A stretch of DNA of 64,000 bases from positions 186,001-250,000 of the forward strand of contig CAVVZZ010000011.1 of assembly GCA_963752915.1 (NCBI GenBank), written 5' to 3'. The notes below the pieces were generated by a model. The model was not told the DNA's origin, searched no databases, and was given only the letters and a program-made list of their open reading frames with translations. Positions 35,882-44,009 of the stretch are shown in pieces (the stretch's first letter is position 1; each line of letters starts with the position of its first letter). The DNA comes from DATJPR01 sp963752915 (lineage in GTDB: Bacteria; Bacteroidota; Ignavibacteria; UBA10030; UBA6906). The translations under genes and the position numbers were made by a program.

Positions 35882-36803
35882 AAGGGGTAAGTGAGAGTCC
35901 TGTAACGAAGATTAGTAAGCAAACCCATCCAATCGCCATGCGCTTCGCATCAAGCGGGCTCATATCCTCAAGAGTGGGCCTTGCGAAAATTGTCCTCCGC
36001 AGAAAGACGGCGAGAATGATCGCCCAAAACAGCCAGCCGGTCCACCCGAGATTGAAATCAATACCGACGAGAGGGAGGAATCCAAGAGTTCCGAAAACAA
36101 TAAGAAGCACAAGGACAATTTGGCCGATTCTGTGATGGAGCCTGCCGAACATTGCATAGGTGATATGTCCCCCGTCGAGCTGTCCAATCGGAATAAGATT
36201 TAGAGTAGTGACGAAGAGACCGAACCAGCCGACGCAGAGAAATGGATAATGATAGATCTCATTCATTGGAGGAACAAATGACCCAGCGGGGGCAAAAATT
36301 TTTTCAAACGCCGTGAACAGCAAAGATCGACCAAACGTTAGGCCGGTGGCCGGTATTGATGTCATTTGAGCGTATTCGGGATGGATGGAGTAAATATAGT
36401 CGACTCCAGGGAGACATCGGAACCCAACAATCAGAATCACACAGCTCACGACAAATCCGGCGATGGGTCCAGAAGCACCAATATCGAATGTCGCTTTTCT
36501 GGATGGTATCGCTGATTTGACACGTATGACAGCACCAAGCGTCCCGAATGGAACTAGGAATCCATATACGGAAGGAAATGGGATGAAGTACGGAAGCGTT
36601 GCATCAACTTTGTGAATTCTTGCTGCAATGTAGTGACCGAACTCGTGAGAGCCGAGCATGAGCAACAGCAATAACGAATAAGGTATGCCGAGAGGAAAAT
36701 TCGTCAGCTCGAGAAAATCCTTGTTGAGCCATTGAACACCGGCTAGCGTTGTCGTAAGGAATGTCAAAACTAGCAGCCCACCATGCACAATTATTCGGCG
36801 CAT
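35679..36803 (-). CDS. Site-2 protease family (M50) intramembrane metalloprotease
   Basis: This polytopic zinc protease has the HEFGH zinc motif in LLLMLGSHEFGHYIAAR (about residues 46-62) and the distal ligand motif IPIGQLDGGHI (about 205-215), with six or seven membrane segments and no PDZ domain. Such enzymes cut membrane proteins after a first cut by another protease. The conserved part ends near residue 305; about 68 further codons run antisense through the 3' end of the CHAT gene (203-base overlap) and look non-conserved, so the natural end may have been lost. It faces the CHAT gene and is the obvious second-cut candidate for the candidate anti-sigma protein. Confidence 0.88.
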   Translation of the reverse strand: MRRIIVHGGLLVLTFLTTTLAGVQWLNKDFLELTNFPLGIPYSLLLLLMLGSHEFGHYIAARIHKVDATLPYFIPFPSVYGFLVPFGTLGAVIRVKSAIPSRKATFDIGASGPIAGFVVSCVILIVGFRCLPGVDYIYSIHPEYAQMTSIPATGLTFGRSLLFTAFEKIFAPAGSFVPPMNEIYHYPFLCVGWFGLFVTTLNLIPIGQLDGGHITYAMFGRLHHRIGQIVLVLLIVFGTLGFLPLVGIDFNLGWTGWLFWAIILAVFLRRTIFARPTLEDMSPLDAKRMAIGWVCLLIFVTGLSLTPFTLSTLNFAILYPFSSNESRLDTMRTRCRRTNSRMKWNPSLCQCRQRVRAQTFLPIHKRQMERGIVR

Positions 36804-36915
36804 ATTCTAAGCTGCCCCCTGAATCCGTCCACTTGCACTTTCGGCAAGTTGAATTGAGATTTAACTGAGATGTCAAGCTGCAATATAATGGTTAAGTTTT
36901 GAAAGTCCACGCGTG

Positions 36916-36947
36916 AAAAAAAAGGCGGGCCACTCGCGTGACCCGCC
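36916..36947 (-). terminator. Rho-independent terminator of the repeat-protein gene
   Basis: Read on the minus strand, GGCGGGTCAC and GTGGCCCGCC form a long stem around a four-base loop, followed by eight T residues (36923 down to 36916). It lies 25 bases past the stop of the small repeat gene and separates it from the M50 gene. Confidence 0.88.
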
Positions 36948-36971
36948 TCGCAGCTAAATATTGAAATTGAA

Positions 36972-37250
36972 CTATGGACGAGGAGCATCCGGGATCGTCG
37001 GCACTCCGCTTCGTGGCCTTGGCGCATCAGGGATAGTTGGAACCCCGCTCTTAGGGCGAGGTGCATCTGGAATCGTCGGAACTCCGCTTTTCGGTCTTGG
37101 TGCATCGGGTATTGTTGGTACGCCGCTCTTGGGCCGAGGCGCATCGGGTATCGTTGGGACACCACTAGCGAACGAGATCGCAAAGTTGGTTGCCGCGACC
37201 GCAATGACGGTGATCACAATCGCGCGAAGACGCTTTGAAGTGCGGGACAT
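36972..37250 (-). CDS. Small secreted protein of five 13-residue proline-rich repeats
   Basis: This 92-residue protein has a basic N-terminus (MSRTSKRLR), a hydrophobic segment (about 10-27) that acts as signal peptide or anchor, and then five tandem copies of SGVPTIPDAPRP(K/R), filling residues 29-92. AAAAGGAG eight bases before the ATG is a strong ribosome-binding site and a strong terminator follows. The five DNA copies differ at almost every third base yet encode the same residues; Arg is kept through AGG, CGC, AGA, CGG and CGT. This shows selection on the peptide and on this strand. I know no family for it. It lies between the M50 protease and a polytopic membrane protein. Confidence 0.82.
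   Translation of the reverse strand: MSRTSKRLRAIVITVIAVAATNFAISFASGVPTIPDAPRPKSGVPTIPDAPRPKSGVPTIPDAPRPKSGVPTIPDAPRPRSGVPTIPDAPRP
36975..37166. repeat. 39-bp tandem repeat, five units, synonymously diverged
   Basis: Four full 39-base units and one of 36 bases follow each other without spacers. Between units the changes fall at every third base of the minus-strand reading frame, so the DNA copies are quite different while the peptide is constant apart from one Lys-to-Arg change. Confidence 0.9.
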
Positions 37251-37702
37251 TGTATGAACTCCTTTTCGTGTTGCGGGGGAGAGGTTTCTGAAACGGATTC
37301 AAAACTTGAGAGAACACAACCCGGGCGAGTCCAGTATTCCCTGGAATGGCTCTGCGTGGGCACGCACCAAAGGGTCAGAAATTACCTATACACTTGTCCC
37401 TCATTTGACAGAGAGGGGAAAACAAGACTCTTTAATTTTGAAGTACGGTGCCAGGAAACCAGACCGAACCAGATGCTCTCAACCGGGGAATTTACGTTGG
37501 AGCGTTCGACTGTGGCACGAAGGGATAAGCAGCACGTGCTAATTCTAAACAACAATTCGCGAAAAGTCAAGGGTTAAGAAGAATTCTCTCTTGCTCCCCT
37601 TGAAACGTAAAAAATGTGTGATCTGGGTCAAATAACTACGTTTCCGCTTGACAAGACAGGCCCTCTTGACTATATTGACCCATCCCCCAGAATAGGACAA
37701 CC
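37251..37702. promoter_or_regulatory. Intergenic region with divergent transcription
   Basis: This 452-base AT-richer gap serves the repeat-protein gene (minus) and the membrane-protein gene (plus). A near-perfect plus-strand promoter lies at 37648-37676. An inverted repeat GGGTCAA (37625-37631) / TTGACCC (37675-37681) frames that promoter. Open frames of about 100 codons exist on the plus strand, but have neither a ribosome-binding site nor recognisable protein character, so I do not call them. Confidence 0.5.
37648..37676 (+). promoter_or_regulatory. Promoter TTGACA-N17-TATATT
   Basis: TTGACA (37648-37653) and TATATT (37671-37676) at exactly 17 bases make one of the best promoter matches in the window. 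Transcription would begin about 20 bases before the ATG at 37703. Confidence 0.75.
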
Positions 37703-38887
37703 ATGATGAAACGCCACCAAATCTTGCGAGTGGCCCTACTGATAGGTGCCATAGCATATCTGATCGGCTGGCTGTACCTCCCTCACGGCCCGGTGTCGCG
37801 AACATTCATCGCTATTAGCGTTGCTCAGGTTTTCCTCTTCGTTCAAAGCTTCCGAATATACCTGAATGAACCGAATCAAAAGAACCGTCCGATATTTTTC
37901 AATTTCGCGCTGTTCTTTTCGAGTTCAATCCTTTTCTTAGCGTTTCCCTTTATTGGCCCGGGTTCTTCCTTCTTTTCAAGTTCCGATTACGTCGGATTCT
38001 ATTTCCAAGAGTATATCTCTTTTGGGTTGTACTATGTCTTGCTGTCTTTGTCCGTGGTATATCTTGCGGTGGACGCGCTACTCAGGGAATTTAGAACTTG
38101 GCAGAAGTATCTGATCGCCATTGCAATCGTAGGTGCATTCTACTGCTACTACAACTACCCACTTCTTGCTGATGCGCGCTACCTTTATGGCACGTCAGAT
38201 ATTGTCGAATGGAAAGTGGTAGACAAGGCTGTGCACGAGTACAAAGAGTTGAATGGTAACTCCGTGCCGACCGCGGAGCAAATTGCGAGCAAGATAGAAC
38301 TCAATTCATGGTCGGGGATCAGAAAAACGGGTGTATTGTTCCCAGAGGAAAAGCTCGCTCGCATTGCCCAATTGCTTCCCTACACTGAAGAAAGAAATTA
38401 CGTTATTCTCTTGTTCCGTCCGCTGTACATGAACGTGATTTTCCTTTGTATTCTTAGTGTGGGATTTGCTCTTCTTTTCTTCGGCTATCAATATATGAAG
38501 GATCCTCCTCAAGGGGCGTACATCGAGCGGATAATGTTTCTCTTCTTGGTATTCCTAAGTCTAGAAGTTTTGCATGCGTGGAGTTTTATCAAGAATCTTG
38601 AGTGGGGGTCCATTGCGGACATCCTGCAAAAAGGGCAATACGTATCAGTGTTTGTGCTGTTGCTGATGGGCTTGTTCTTTACGCTTCGACTTCGATTCAT
38701 CAAGTCGGTTAAGGGGGAGTTCTACGAAAACGAGCTTGCTTCGCGTCCCGGTGGGGTGATGCGTTGGCGTGACGCGTTGGACAATCTCGTGATCCGTCAT
38801 TTCCTGGACCCGCGACTTGAATCTCGCCGTGTGCTGGCAATTCCCCGAAACAGCCAGGGCAAGTCATCCACTCACACCCAACTATAG
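37703..38887 (+). CDS. Polytopic membrane protein of unknown function
   Basis: I do not recognise this 394-residue protein. It has about four hydrophobic segments in the first 150 residues (LLIGAIAYLIGWLYL, FIAISVAQVFLFVQSF, FALFFSSSILFLAFPFIG, YYVLLSLSVVYLAVDALL). A soluble stretch of about 80 residues follows (WKVVDKAVHEYKELNGNSVP onward), then three more segments and a basic cytoplasmic-looking tail. That order suggests a sensor or transducer with an extracytoplasmic loop. It is 15 bases ahead of an AAA+ regulator gene in the same direction, so the two probably work together. Codon and base composition are AT-richer than the regulator gene. Confidence 0.75.
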   Translation: MMKRHQILRVALLIGAIAYLIGWLYLPHGPVSRTFIAISVAQVFLFVQSFRIYLNEPNQKNRPIFFNFALFFSSSILFLAFPFIGPGSSFFSSSDYVGFYFQEYISFGLYYVLLSLSVVYLAVDALLREFRTWQKYLIAIAIVGAFYCYYNYPLLADARYLYGTSDIVEWKVVDKAVHEYKELNGNSVPTAEQIASKIELNSWSGIRKTGVLFPEEKLARIAQLLPYTEERNYVILLFRPLYMNVIFLCILSVGFALLFFGYQYMKDPPQGAYIERIMFLFLVFLSLEVLHAWSFIKNLEWGSIADILQKGQYVSVFVLLLMGLFFTLRLRFIKSVKGEFYENELASRPGGVMRWRDALDNLVIRHFLDPRLESRRVLAIPRNSQGKSSTHTQL

Positions 38888-38902
38888 AAGGGTCAGTTTG
38901 GC

Positions 38903-39931
38903 ATGGAAAATCCACAGGATCGGGCATCTGAGGAGAAGAAAAACGGCGGCACCGCGGATTATCCCATTGTCGGGAAGAGCAAGGCGGTTGAGCAACTGAT
39001 CAAGCAAATTGCCAAGCTTGCAAAGAACCGGCGTGACATCGTCATCATCGGTGAGGCGGGGACCGGTAAGGGTGCAGTTGCCAAGAACGTATTCATCCAG
39101 GGGAAAACAGCGGAAGCGCAACAGCCGTTTATGTCGATTAATCTCTCGGTCATCGACGATCGGGAACTTGAAGCGGTCTTGTTCGGGTTCGACCGCGGCG
39201 TCGAAGGGCTGCCCTATACTTCAAAACGCGGCCTCTTCGAACAGGCTAATGGAGGCACAGTCCTCATCGAGGAACTGGAAGAAGCAAGCTTCCGGAACCA
39301 GATGAAGATCCTCAGCTTCATCAATGAACGAAAGACCCGCAGGATCGGCGGCGATGCCAATGAACAGGTCGACATCCGGCTGATCATCACCCTCAAGGAT
39401 GATCCCGCATCGCTTGTCGAGCGCCGGAAACTGCTCGAGGAGCTGTACGGCAAGATCATGGAGTTCGAACGGGTCGACGTCCCACCCTTGAGAGACCGTC
39501 CCGAGGATATCCCGCTCCTCGTCAAACACTTCGCAACAGACATCAGCCGGGAGCTTGGGATCGGCGACGTGGCTATCGATGTGAACGCCATCGACGTCCT
39601 CATCCATCAGCCCTGGAAAGAAAACATCCGCGAATTGAAAGCGGTTGTCGACAAATGCGTCCTGTTCTCGCATGATGGTCGCTTTATTCTGCCTCCGGAA
39701 CTCGTCGACGAGAAGACGGAAGTGGTCAAGATGATCAACAACATCATGGCCGGACAGGAGTTTGTCCTGGACAAATCGCTTGACGTCATCGAGAAGGGGA
39801 TTATCGAGCGTTCCCTCGAGAAATTCGGGTTCAACCAATCGAAGGCCGCCCAGTTCCTCGGCATGACGGAGCAGACCTTCCGATACAAGCTGAAGAGGCT
39901 TGGCATCGCCAGCGCACGCTCACGGGCTTGA
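38903..39931 (+). CDS. Degenerate sigma-54-activator-like AAA+ regulator with Fis helix-turn-helix
   Basis: This 342-residue protein resembles the central domain and DNA-binding end of bacterial enhancer-binding proteins. Walker A is GEAGTGKGAVAK; the Walker B region reads GGTVLIEELEE rather than LFLDE; the sensor region PPLRDRPEDIPLLVKHF is normal. The GAFTGA loop that touches sigma-54 is missing: after LFGF the sequence reads DRGVEGLPYTSKRGLFEQA. The C-terminus (IIERSLEKFGFNQSKAAQFLGMTEQTFRYKLKRLGI) is a good Fis-type helix-turn-helix. There is no receiver or sensor domain. It probably regulates without sigma-54; target unknown. Confidence 0.85.
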   Translation: MENPQDRASEEKKNGGTADYPIVGKSKAVEQLIKQIAKLAKNRRDIVIIGEAGTGKGAVAKNVFIQGKTAEAQQPFMSINLSVIDDRELEAVLFGFDRGVEGLPYTSKRGLFEQANGGTVLIEELEEASFRNQMKILSFINERKTRRIGGDANEQVDIRLIITLKDDPASLVERRKLLEELYGKIMEFERVDVPPLRDRPEDIPLLVKHFATDISRELGIGDVAIDVNAIDVLIHQPWKENIRELKAVVDKCVLFSHDGRFILPPELVDEKTEVVKMINNIMAGQEFVLDKSLDVIEKGIIERSLEKFGFNQSKAAQFLGMTEQTFRYKLKRLGIASARSRA

Positions 39932-39958
39932 TGAGAGTATCATCCCGGGTTCAATTGC

Positions 39959-39993
39959 AACGCCCCGTCAGGTTGACGGGGCGTTTGTTTTTT
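39959..39993. terminator. Rho-independent terminator shared by convergent genes
   Basis: AACGCCCCGTCA (39959-39970) pairs with TGACGGGGCGTT (39974-39985) around the loop GGT, followed by TTTGTTTTTT on the plus strand. It ends the AAA+ regulator transcript and overlaps the last codons of the convergent glycosyltransferase gene. Confidence 0.9.
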
Positions 39994-41104
39994 CAGTCTC
40001 TGCGGACCTGCCGTATCCGCGTTCCTTCCAGACGACGGCGCCGGTAAGGATGACGATCGGAGGGTAAAGAAGGACATAGAGGAAGTAATACGCCTCGAAG
40101 AACAGGAACGATCGCAGCAACGCGAGCTTGCGAAATGTCTTCAAGGAAGGAAGCGTGAGCATCACGTCGGAAAAAAGTTTGATCAGGAACGGGATGACGA
40201 CTATCGGGGGATCCACGAACAATCCGACAACAAGGAGAAGATTGAGCAGGTAGGGGATGGCAAACAGTGCAATTGTGGCGGGACTCATCCCTTTCCCACC
40301 CGCAAACCATCGTTTCTTTTGAAGATAAAGCTCCTGCCACGTCTGGCACGGGTGGCTTGCGTTCAGCGTCGCAGGCTCCCGCGGAATACGCGCCCGGAAG
40401 TTGCCGTGCTGCGTTACGGCATTAAAGAGGGCATAGTCTTCCGTTACACTGAACGGGATTGTCCGATACCCTCCAACAGAGAGGTACGCCGACCTGCGTA
40501 CGGAGAGATTGGTGCCGACCGCCGTGACGGGAAATCCAATTCTCACCAATCCGGCAGCGGCCGAGAAAAGGAAGAACCAGTCGATTGCCTGCATTTCCGT
40601 GAACGGGGTTGAACCCTTGAGCGATGTAAACCCGCCCACCAAACCAATCCGCTCGTCCGTATAGTATTTTACGGTGTTCTCCACCCAGCCGGCCGGGATT
40701 TCACAATCCGCATCGGTGAACAGGAGGATGTCCCCCGCGGTGGCTTCAATCCCCTGCGTGACGGCATTGGTTTTCCCGCGCAGCTGACCGGTCTCCGGGA
40801 GCGCTCGCAGGAGGCTGATCCATGGGTAGTGGGCGGCATAGCGCGTGACGATTGAGGAAGTGGTGTCGGTGGAACGGTCGTCAATCACCACAACACGCAG
40901 GAGGTGCTTCGGATAGGTCAGGGAGGTGATCGATTCGAGGCACGCCTCGATTCGCTGCTCTTCGTTCCGGGCGGCGATGATGATATCAACCGTCGGCCGA
41001 AATCCCTCGTCGACCTCATAGTGCGCGGCAAACACACCCCACGCAAAAACGAGCAGACCGGCGGAGGAAACGACGGCAAGAGCGAGAAGGATCCCTTCGA
41101 GCAT
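39968..41104 (-). CDS. Membrane-bound family 2 glycosyltransferase
   Basis: This 378-residue GT-A enzyme has an N-terminal membrane helix and three or four at the C-terminus. In between are IIIAARNEEQRIEACLESI, VVVIDDRSTDTT, the DxD motif in LLFTDADCEIP, and QKKRWFAGGKG, the QxxRW signature of processive or lipid-linked GT2 enzymes. It could make a glycolipid or a polysaccharide. It is transcribed alone, opposite to the regulator gene, and its last ten residues are encoded inside the shared terminator. Confidence 0.88.
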   Translation of the reverse strand: MLEGILLALAVVSSAGLLVFAWGVFAAHYEVDEGFRPTVDIIIAARNEEQRIEACLESITSLTYPKHLLRVVVIDDRSTDTTSSIVTRYAAHYPWISLLRALPETGQLRGKTNAVTQGIEATAGDILLFTDADCEIPAGWVENTVKYYTDERIGLVGGFTSLKGSTPFTEMQAIDWFFLFSAAAGLVRIGFPVTAVGTNLSVRRSAYLSVGGYRTIPFSVTEDYALFNAVTQHGNFRARIPREPATLNASHPCQTWQELYLQKKRWFAGGKGMSPATIALFAIPYLLNLLLVVGLFVDPPIVVIPFLIKLFSDVMLTLPSLKTFRKLALLRSFLFFEAYYFLYVLLYPPIVILTGAVVWKERGYGRSAETEKTNAPST

Positions 41105-41188
41105 TTACATGAGAAGTGGTGACAGGAATGATGCATCAAACTAGGAAAAAGGTACTCGTCTTGCAAGACCCGGGGCATTGACGCTTTC

Positions 41189-41217
41189 TTGACTCTCCCT
41201 CCCAAATTGGATATATT
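41189..41217 (+). promoter_or_regulatory. Promoter TTGACT-N17-TATATT
   Basis: TTGACT (41189-41194) and TATATT (41212-41217) with a 17-base spacer stand 50 bases before the M16 peptidase start. This would be the promoter for the peptidase, aminotransferase and nuo genes. Confidence 0.7.
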
Positions 41218-41266
41218 TTCGTAAATTCACTGCACAGCAGAGAGCGCAGAGCCCCCACGCCATTGC

Positions 41267-42553
41267 ATGCCTACTACACGTGTTCGTATCCAACGCCCCG
41301 GGACCTTCGAATCGTCGTATCATAAAACCATCCTCGACAACGGGATTCGTGTCGTTACCGAACAGCTCCCGCACGTCCGGTCGGTCTCCCTTGGCGTGTG
41401 GGCGGACGTCGGTTCCCGGGATGAGTCCCCGGAACGGAACGGCCTCTCCCATTTCGTGGAACACATGGTCTTCAAGGGGACGCGCAAACGGAATGTCCGG
41501 GAAATTGCGCAGAGCCTCGAGTCGCTCGGCGGGTATCTTAATGCGTTCACAACCAAAGAACATACCTGTTTCTATGCCCGGGTCCTCGATGCCCATGTCC
41601 CACAGGCCATGGACGTCCTCGCCGACCTCATCCTGAATCCCACCTTCGACAAGAAGGAACTGGAAAAGGAGAAGCAGGTCGTTATTGAAGAGCTTCGCAA
41701 CTCGGAGGATGATCCTGAAGATATCATCCATGACTATTTCGAGAAGGCGCTCTTTCCGGATCACACGCTTGGAAATCCGATTATCGGGACCGAAGAGAAC
41801 CTCAAACGCTTTCAGCGTTCGGATCTCTGCCAGCATACCGCCGAGCACTACAGGCCGGAATCCCTTGTCGTTGCCGCCGCGGGAAATCTTCTTCATGATG
41901 ACATCGTTCGACTGACAAGGAAACACTTCGGAAAACTCGGCGTTGCCGGAGGTCGCAGAGCCCGGAGCCACGGTCCCAATTCCGGCGGTCTGCGGGGCCT
42001 GAAAGAATACAAGAAACCGATTCAGCAATCCCACCTCTGTCTCGGTTCGGTGGCTTACAGCATGAAGCACCGGGATCGCTACGCCCTCCTTGTGCTCAAC
42101 GGCCTTCTTGGCGAGGGAATGAGTTCACGGCTGTATCAGACCATTCGTGAACGATATGGTCTCGCCTATTCTGTCTATTCTTTTGTGACGTTCCTCAGCG
42201 ATACAGGAATCTTCGGCGTCTATATCGGCACCGATCAGAAAAATCTCGACCGTTCCCGAAGTCTTGCGGAGCGGGAGCTGCAGCGGCTCACAGAAAAATC
42301 CGTCCCGGCGGCCGAAATCGAGAGGACGAAATCACAGATCAAGGGGAACCTCATGCTCGGGCTCGAAAGCATGTCGAACCGGATGATGCGACTCGGCGGC
42401 GCTGAACTGTATCTGCAGGAGTATCAGCCGGTGGACGACGTGCTTCGCCGTGTCGACAAGGTGACGTCGTCGGATGTTCGCAAGGTGGCACTTGATCTGT
42501 TCGACCTCCAACGGTTTTCGACAATCATCGTTCGTCCCTCGGGGCGAACATGA
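41267..42553 (+). CDS. M16-family zinc peptidase (processing-peptidase type)
   Basis: This 428-residue M16B enzyme has the inverted zinc motif His62-x2-Glu65-His66 (SHFVEHMVFKG) and the more distal Glu in VVIEELRNSEDDPED, so the active subunit is intact. The second half contains the usual ERYGLAYSVYSFVTFLSDTG. It resembles mitochondrial processing peptidase beta and bacterial PqqL/YmxG-type peptidases. It leads a run of close, same-strand genes: the aminotransferase starts 13 bases later. Substrate unknown. Confidence 0.92.
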   Translation: MPTTRVRIQRPGTFESSYHKTILDNGIRVVTEQLPHVRSVSLGVWADVGSRDESPERNGLSHFVEHMVFKGTRKRNVREIAQSLESLGGYLNAFTTKEHTCFYARVLDAHVPQAMDVLADLILNPTFDKKELEKEKQVVIEELRNSEDDPEDIIHDYFEKALFPDHTLGNPIIGTEENLKRFQRSDLCQHTAEHYRPESLVVAAAGNLLHDDIVRLTRKHFGKLGVAGGRRARSHGPNSGGLRGLKEYKKPIQQSHLCLGSVAYSMKHRDRYALLVLNGLLGEGMSSRLYQTIRERYGLAYSVYSFVTFLSDTGIFGVYIGTDQKNLDRSRSLAERELQRLTEKSVPAAEIERTKSQIKGNLMLGLESMSNRMMRLGGAELYLQEYQPVDDVLRRVDKVTSSDVRKVALDLFDLQRFSTIIVRPSGRT

Positions 42554-42566
42554 GACGGAAATTTGC

Positions 42567-44009
42567 ATGATCACGCTCGCCCAGCTCAACCCTCGCCTCC
42601 GGTCCGCAGAATATGCGGTCCGCGGCCCGATTGTCCAGCGTGCCCAGGAGATGGAGTCGCAGGGGAAAACAATTATCTACTGCAACATCGGGAATCCCCA
42701 GGCGCTGAAACAGAAGCCGCTTACCTACCTGAGGCAGGTGATCAGTCTTCTGGAATATCCCGATCTGCTCACGGACCCACTCCTCGCCAAGCGTTTTCCT
42801 GTCGATCTGATCGGGCGTGCAAAAAGCATCCTTGCCCAGCACCCGCATGGCACGGGCGCGTACACGCAAAGCCAGGGAATCCCGTTTGTCCGCCAGGCCG
42901 TCGCGGAATTCATCTCACGCCGTGACGGGATCCCGGCCGACAAGGACCGGATTATTCTCACCGATGGCGCAAGCAAAGGTGCTCAATCCGTCATTATGGC
43001 GTTGCTTCGTGACCGGCACGACGGATTCATGATCCCCATTCCTCAATATCCGCTCTACAGTGCAACGCTGACCTTATACGGGGGAGCACAGATCGGCTAT
43101 TTTCTGGACGAACATCAGCGATGGCAGTTGGGTGAGGGCATTCTCACCGAAAGTCTCGAGCAGGCAAAAGACAAAGGGATCCGGCCGGTATGCCTGGTCG
43201 TCATCAATCCCGGAAATCCCACGGGGGCGGTCCTGACGCCGGAGAACATCGCGATGATTATCGGGTTCGCGCGTCGCCATTCCCTGTCGCTTCTTGCCGA
43301 TGAAGTCTATCAGGAAAACGTGTACGCTTCAGGCAGCCGGTTTGTCTCGTTCGCACGCGTGATGCACGATCTTGGGGAAACGGACGTGCCGCTCTTTTCC
43401 ATCCACTCGGTCTCGAAGGGATATCTTGGAGAGTGTGGCCACCGGGGAGGGTACCTCGAATTTCGGAACATCCCCGACGAGGTCCTCGCGCAATTCGTGA
43501 AGCAGCAGACGATCAGTCTCTGTGCGAATGTCGACGGTCAACTCGCAACGTACCTCATGGTTTCTCCTCCGCGCCCCGGCGACGAGAGCTATGAGACATT
43601 CGTCCGTGAGCGCGATGAGGTGCTGCAGTCGTTGAAGACGAAGGCGGAAATTCTCAGCCGGGGAATCAATGCCATCCCCGGGATGCAACTCAACATGCCC
43701 GAGGGGGCGATGTACGGATTTGTCCGATTCGAACTTCCGTCGGCGGACCACGATCACAGGCGCCCGATGTCAGAATCCGATCGGCATGCAGCCGGGATGG
43801 CCAGGGACGAGGAATACTGCCTCGCCCTCCTGGAAGAGACCGGGATTTGTGTCGTCCCCGGATCGGGTTTCGGTCAGGAACCGGGAACGTTCCATTTCCG
43901 CACGACCTTTCTTCCGCCCAAAGAAGAGATCGAAGAACTTGTCAGCCGCCTGAAAGTGTTTCATTTACGCTATACCACCCGTGCAGTCGCGGAGTCCATG
44001 GGGTCATGA
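42567..44009 (+). CDS. Alanine aminotransferase-like class I aminotransferase
   Basis: This 480-residue PLP enzyme resembles the eukaryotic-type alanine aminotransferase: NIGNPQALKQKPLTYLRQVISL, HGTGAYTQSQGIPFVRQAVAEFI, DGASKGAQ, NPGNPTGAVLT, ADEVYQENVY, the PLP-lysine region SVSKGYLGECGHRGGY and the C-terminal GSGFGQEPGTFHFRTTFLPP. It would interconvert pyruvate/glutamate and alanine/2-oxoglutarate. The ATG at 42567 is chosen over an upstream frame that lies in the peptidase gene. Its stop overlaps the nuoG start (ATGA). Confidence 0.88.
   Translation: MITLAQLNPRLRSAEYAVRGPIVQRAQEMESQGKTIIYCNIGNPQALKQKPLTYLRQVISLLEYPDLLTDPLLAKRFPVDLIGRAKSILAQHPHGTGAYTQSQGIPFVRQAVAEFISRRDGIPADKDRIILTDGASKGAQSVIMALLRDRHDGFMIPIPQYPLYSATLTLYGGAQIGYFLDEHQRWQLGEGILTESLEQAKDKGIRPVCLVVINPGNPTGAVLTPENIAMIIGFARRHSLSLLADEVYQENVYASGSRFVSFARVMHDLGETDVPLFSIHSVSKGYLGECGHRGGYLEFRNIPDEVLAQFVKQQTISLCANVDGQLATYLMVSPPRPGDESYETFVRERDEVLQSLKTKAEILSRGINAIPGMQLNMPEGAMYGFVRFELPSADHDHRRPMSESDRHAAGMARDEEYCLALLEETGICVVPGSGFGQEPGTFHFRTTFLPPKEEIEELVSRLKVFHLRYTTRAVAESMGS

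Noticed and set aside
36975..37166. Tandem repeats considered as a CRISPR array
   Set aside because: Units are contiguous with no spacers and diverge at third codon positions, which is coding behaviour.
36961..37257. Plus-strand open frame through the 39-bp repeats (GRGASGIVGTPL-type repeats)
   Set aside because: In this frame two positions per unit change between Leu and Arg or Phe, while the minus-strand frame keeps the same residues; the minus strand also has the ribosome-binding site, signal peptide and terminator.
37254..37577. Open frame of about 107 codons in the intergenic region
   Set aside because: No ribosome-binding site, no recognisable composition or domain, and it overlaps the leader of the minus-strand gene.
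40319..40612. Antisense frame in the GT2 gene
   Set aside because: Shadow of the glycosyltransferase with no supporting signal.
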